Shown here piece by piece: positions 12,256 to 14,868 of a stretch of 14,868 nt of DNA. The stretch is from Desulfobacterales bacterium. Lineage in GTDB: Bacteria > Desulfobacterota > Desulfobulbia > Desulfobulbales > BM004. Numbering within the stretch: position 1 is the stretch's first letter; the number at the start of each line of letters is the position of its first letter. The stretch is from positions 1 through 14,868 of the forward strand of contig JAUXHH010000017.1 in NCBI GenBank assembly GCA_030621655.1, in the 5' to 3' direction. The translations under genes were made by a program, and so were the position numbers. Under the pieces are notes generated by a model. That model ran no database searches. It was not told where the DNA came from and worked only from the letters and a program-made list of their open reading frames with translations.

Positions 12256-13905
12256 ATGAGCAACACCTCAAAATTCTTCAGCAAGAACCGGCTGCCCTAC
12301 TTTATCAGGAAAAGTCTGGGCAACAAGATAATGGCTACCATTATCATAACCTTTTCTCTGGTTATGTGCGTTGAGATTCTCCTGGATCTCCATTTCGGTA
12401 AAAAGGACGCCATTCAGCTCATGGAAATCTTAAGCATGGATCTTGCAGCCTCCACCTATTCCGGCATCAAATACCCCATGTCGGTTGGTGACAGTGCTGC
12501 TGTTGAGCAGGTTTTGACAGATATCCGCGAAAAAATGGAGGGTATCGAGGTCTTCATCTTCGATTCCAATCAGCTGGTCACCTGGTCCACCCACAAGGAC
12601 AAGATTTATACAAAAATCACCGATACAATATCGGATGCTGAACCCTTGGAAACCATAAGCAGCATATTGCAATCCGGCGAGTCTCCAGAGAAGTCCTATG
12701 AAACGGAGATCGACGGCAAAAGGCATATCATTATCATTGAGCCGATCCTCAATGAAAAGGACTGTTTTCACTGTCATGGTTCGTTAAAAAAGGTTATAGG
12801 CGGCATGGTTGTCAGAACAGATGTGGAGCGGGCCCTTTTGACCGTAACTGAAGCAAAAGACCGTACAATTTTTACAACCTTTCTGGCCCTGCTGACCATT
12901 ATTTTCATAAGCTATATCATGATTGAAAAATTTATCATCAGCAGGGTGGAGAGGCTGACCGCCGGTGTTCAGAAAGTCGCGTCCGGGGACCTGGACTTTG
13001 AGATCCAAATCACCGCTTCGGATGAGATATGTGAACTGGCCGGGTCATTCAATTACATGACCGGCGAATTGAAGGATGCCCGCGATGAAATCAACAAATG
13101 GACAGAGACACTGGAAGATCTCGTGGAGGAGCGAACAGCGCAGCTGAAACGGGCCCAGGAAAATGCCATCCAGGGGGAAAAGATGGCTTCCATGGGACGC
13201 CTTGCCGCCATAGTTGCCCATGAGATCAATAATCCTCTTGCCGGCATCCGCACCTATGCCAAGTTGATGCTGAAGAGAAGCGGGGATATTTTTCCCGATA
13301 AAAATTCAAAATACATCCAATATCTTGATACCATTGAAAGCGAATCTGCCCGATGTGGTGAAATTGTCAGGGGCTTGCTGCAGTTTGCCCGCCCCACCAA
13401 GCCGAAATTTCGCCAGCATGACCTCAACACCCTGGTGCAGGAAACCCTGCGTCTCGTGCAGCACCAGATTGACCTGCTCAACATAGAGGTAAAACTCGAC
13501 CTGGCCCCTGAGTCCCCATCAGCCTACTGCGATGACCAGAAAATCAAGCAGGCGCTCGTGGCCCTGCTGCTCAACGCCTGTGATGCTGTACAGAGCGACA
13601 CCGGCTTCATTGCCATCAGCACACACATACTGCCAGAAAAGAATAAAGTGGGAATTTGCATTCAGGACAACGGCATCGGCATGGATGAGGAAACCAAAGC
13701 CCATATGTTCGAGCCATTTTTTACCACAAAGACTGTATCGCCGGAGCATGAGGCCAGTTTGAACAGCGGGTTGGGAGTTTCCGTTGTCTATGAAATTGTC
13801 ACGTCCCACAATGGGAACATTGATGTCGAAACTGAAGAAGGAAAAGGCACAGCCATCACAATCTGCCTGCCTCAGGAACAAGCGACCCCAAGCGCAGAAG
13901 CATAA
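12256..13905 (+). CDS. Membrane histidine kinase with haem c-binding periplasmic sensor domain
   Basis: Product of 549 aa. TM1 is about 25-45 and TM2 about 205-227, enclosing a periplasmic domain of about 160 aa that ends in KDCFHCHGSLKKVIGGMVV. The CFHCH motif (170-174) is a c-type haem site, and the layout resembles the Tll0287/DUF3365-like group of single-haem sensor domains. HAMP (about 225-275), a coiled coil (about 275-305), HisKA (AHEINNPLAGI, H322) and HATPase_c (N440, DNGIG 471-475, FEPFFTTK, GLGV 505-508) follow, all apparently functional. It probably senses redox potential or a gas ligand and phosphorylates a response regulator. None is adjacent on this strand; the truncated sigma-54 activator at the window end is a candidate. 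The Shine-Dalgarno (ACAGG) is modest. It forms a likely operon with the tetrahaem cytochrome gene. Confidence 0.9.
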   Translation: MSNTSKFFSKNRLPYFIRKSLGNKIMATIIITFSLVMCVEILLDLHFGKKDAIQLMEILSMDLAASTYSGIKYPMSVGDSAAVEQVLTDIREKMEGIEVFIFDSNQLVTWSTHKDKIYTKITDTISDAEPLETISSILQSGESPEKSYETEIDGKRHIIIIEPILNEKDCFHCHGSLKKVIGGMVVRTDVERALLTVTEAKDRTIFTTFLALLTIIFISYIMIEKFIISRVERLTAGVQKVASGDLDFEIQITASDEICELAGSFNYMTGELKDARDEINKWTETLEDLVEERTAQLKRAQENAIQGEKMASMGRLAAIVAHEINNPLAGIRTYAKLMLKRSGDIFPDKNSKYIQYLDTIESESARCGEIVRGLLQFARPTKPKFRQHDLNTLVQETLRLVQHQIDLLNIEVKLDLAPESPSAYCDDQKIKQALVALLLNACDAVQSDTGFIAISTHILPEKNKVGICIQDNGIGMDEETKAHMFEPFFTTKTVSPEHEASLNSGLGVSVVYEIVTSHNGNIDVETEEGKGTAITICLPQEQATPSAEA

Positions 13906-14002
13906 ACACTGCACAACCATTTTATTCGTTCAAGGAAACCCGATCCTCAGGGCCGGGCCAGAAGTAACTGGCTCAGCCGGAACCATCAACAAGGCTTAAC
14001 AT

Positions 14003-14132
14003 AGGCACTGAGGCACAAAGGCACAGAGTTTAAAACCTGATAACAAAATCATATGATTACATTGTGTGTACTCATTACACTTCTTTGCCTTACGGTCACT
14101 TTGTGCCTTTGTGCCTTTGTGCCTCAGTGCCT
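14003..14132. repeat. Long inverted repeat built of 8-nt TTTGTGCC units
   Basis: A 26-nt left arm (14003-14028) is complementary to 14107-14132 in 25 of 26 positions, with a 78-nt loop. The right arm is made of TTTGTGCC units (14101-14124, three copies) followed by TCAGTGCC. It lies in the 318-nt convergent spacer 13906-14223, which otherwise shows no gene. Such GGCACAAA-type repeats occur dispersed in many bacterial genomes; the family here is not identified. Confidence 0.75.
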
Positions 14133-14158
14133 TATAACATCATTATTGTAAGCGGCAG

Positions 14159-14213
14159 CAGGTAAGCAAGCCTGCGAGACTCCGAATCCGGATCCTCAAG
14201 GCCCGGATTCTTT
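14159..14213 (+). repeat. Dispersed 55-nt element, copy B
   Basis: The first 28 nt match copy A (760-787) at 27 positions, and the last 9 nt also match at the same offset. The 5' half can form a GCAGG/CCTGC stem (14158 onward). The 3' half forms the terminator-like hairpin listed separately. Confidence 0.65.
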
Positions 14214-14214
14214 T
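14184..14214 (+). terminator. Terminator-like hairpin in convergent spacer
   Basis: Perfect 8-nt arms GAATCCGG (14184-14191) and CCGGATTC (14203-14210), an 11-nt loop, then TTTT. On the plus strand it could end transcription of the cytochrome/kinase unit, although it is about 280 nt past that stop. It is part of repeat copy B. Confidence 0.5.
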
Positions 14215-14223
14215 ACTGTTCTG

Positions 14224-14760
14224 CTACCACAATGAAGGGATTCCCAGCACCTCGGAACAGCTGGGGCAGAATACGTTTCGTTTGATGTCAATATCTGCCA
14301 CAGAGTTGGAGTAGCGCATCACGCACTCGAAATTACTGCAATGCTTCAATCCCAAGGTGTGCCCCAGCTCATGCACCGCTTCTTTTTCACACCGGAGCAG
14401 GTACAACGACTCATCCTGCGGCAATCCATAGAACTCCTGGTGCAACCTATGCCCGGACATCAGGGCGCACCTGCCGCCAAGCTGTGCTTCCCCAAAAACA
14501 AAGGTTAAAATGGGAATATAAAGATCCTCGTCTATGATACCGAGAATGTGCTGTTCTTTGTCCTTGGCAAAAGGCAGGAGTTGGCGCAGAATCTCAGTGG
14601 AGTGGTATTGTTTGCGTTCACTGCTGTAAAAAGGATCAAAAACAACCTCCTTTTCCAGAACTTTGCACGGGGCATTTAATATTTCAGGAAGAGACAATGA
14701 CAGAAAGCCGGCAACATTCTGAATCACCGTACCGATGGGAATGAGGACTAAATTTTGCAT
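14224..14760 (-). CDS. amzA: Archaemetzincin (peptidase family M54)
   Basis: Product of 178 aa, normal for prokaryotic archaemetzincins. The zinc site HELGHTLGLKHC is present (H130, E131, H134, H140), and the adjoining family-specific cysteine signature follows: C141, C146, M148 (the Met-turn methionine), then CPSC at 165-168, which binds a second, structural zinc. The N-terminus (MQNLVLIPIG) is typical of the family and has no signal peptide, so the protein is cytoplasmic. A metallopeptidase role is expected from the fold, but physiological substrates are generally unknown. The start ATG lies 11 nt after the stop of an upstream sigma-54 activator gene, so the two are probably co-transcribed. 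The Shine-Dalgarno is weak, suggesting coupling. It is convergent with the haem-kinase gene. Confidence 0.92.
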   Translation of the reverse strand: MQNLVLIPIGTVIQNVAGFLSLSLPEILNAPCKVLEKEVVFDPFYSSERKQYHSTEILRQLLPFAKDKEQHILGIIDEDLYIPILTFVFGEAQLGGRCALMSGHRLHQEFYGLPQDESLYLLRCEKEAVHELGHTLGLKHCSNFECVMRYSNSVADIDIKRNVFCPSCSEVLGIPSLW

Positions 14761-14771
14761 CGGTCGTGTTC

Positions 14772-14868
14772 TTACGGTTTTTTTAAATTGTATTTATTGA
14801 TCTTGTCATAGAGCGTCACTCTGTCTATCTGCAGGACTATGGCGGCCTTGCTGATGTTCCATCCTGTC
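14772..14868 (-). CDS. C-terminal fragment of a second sigma-54 activator (partial)
   Basis: Only the last 31 residues plus stop are in the window; the rest lies beyond the right edge. The sequence GWNISKAAIVLQIDRVTLYD, followed by KINKYNLKKP, is a Fis-type helix-turn-helix as found at the end of NtrC-family enhancer-binding proteins. It differs clearly from the other regulator in this window (SSWNQSKAARLLGISRKQLR). Whether it carries a receiver domain cannot be seen. It is 11 nt upstream of the archaemetzincin gene on the same strand. Given the two nearby kinases without a regulator, it is a plausible phosphorylation target for one or both (inference). Confidence 0.8.
   Translation of the reverse strand, partial: TGWNISKAAIVLQIDRVTLYDKINKYNLKKP

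Noticed and set aside
14003..14132. CRISPR-like array in the repeat-rich convergent spacer
   Set aside because: The repeats are contiguous 8-nt units without unique spacers, and no cas genes are present.

Overview
The window looks like chromosomal DNA from a Desulfobacterota-type (deltaproteobacterial), anaerobic sulfur-metabolising bacterium. This is inferred from gene content, not from a marker gene. The content is a YedE/TusA/rhodanese sulfur-handling operon, sigma-54 enhancer-binding regulators, a multihaem cytochrome, a haem-bearing sensor kinase and an archaemetzincin. No rRNA, tRNA, CRISPR array or intact mobile element was seen.

Left part (minus strand, 35-4118). A small exported HEAT-repeat protein is followed by a repeat-rich 337-nt spacer. 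A two-component pair then reads leftward: a polytopic membrane histidine kinase and an NtrC-type sigma-54 activator. Its promoter region (3962-4205) holds a perfect inverted repeat at 3983-3998. It also holds a symmetric double -24/-12 promoter at 4091-4118, whose single palindromic TTGCAA appears to serve both directions: leftward to the kinase/regulator pair and rightward to a GT-C glycosyltransferase (4206-5906).

Middle (plus strand, 5907-10162). Two enhancer-like inverted repeats (centres 5971.5 and 6003.5, 32 bp apart) lie about 180-210 bp upstream of a third sigma-54 promoter (6156-6171). Both resemble the 3983-3998 repeat. This promoter precedes a six-gene operon: a YedE-family sulfur/thiosulfate transporter (GTG start), a TusA-like sulfur carrier, two tiny single-pass membrane proteins of similar design, a universal stress protein and an exported double-rhodanese protein. 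A strong hairpin terminator closes the operon. The simplest model is that the adjacent kinase/activator pair controls itself, the glycosyltransferase and the sulfur operon through one shared DNA motif. The operon would then move sulfane sulfur or thiosulfate from periplasm to cytoplasm. Clusters built round YedE, TusA and short hypothetical proteins are known from sulfur-disproportionating bacteria (the YTD cluster); a DsrE-like member was not seen here.

Right part (10163-14868). A sigma-70-type promoter precedes a soluble histidine kinase with a nucleotide-binding-like Rossmann N-terminus, then a short unexplained open frame, a tetrahaem cytochrome c and a membrane histidine kinase with one CXXCH haem site in its periplasmic sensor domain. 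No response regulator accompanies these kinases. Convergent to them lie an archaemetzincin and, cut by the window end, the Fis-type DNA-binding tail of a second sigma-54 activator, which could be their partner. The convergent spacer carries a 26-bp inverted repeat and a second copy of a 55-nt element also present at 760-814.
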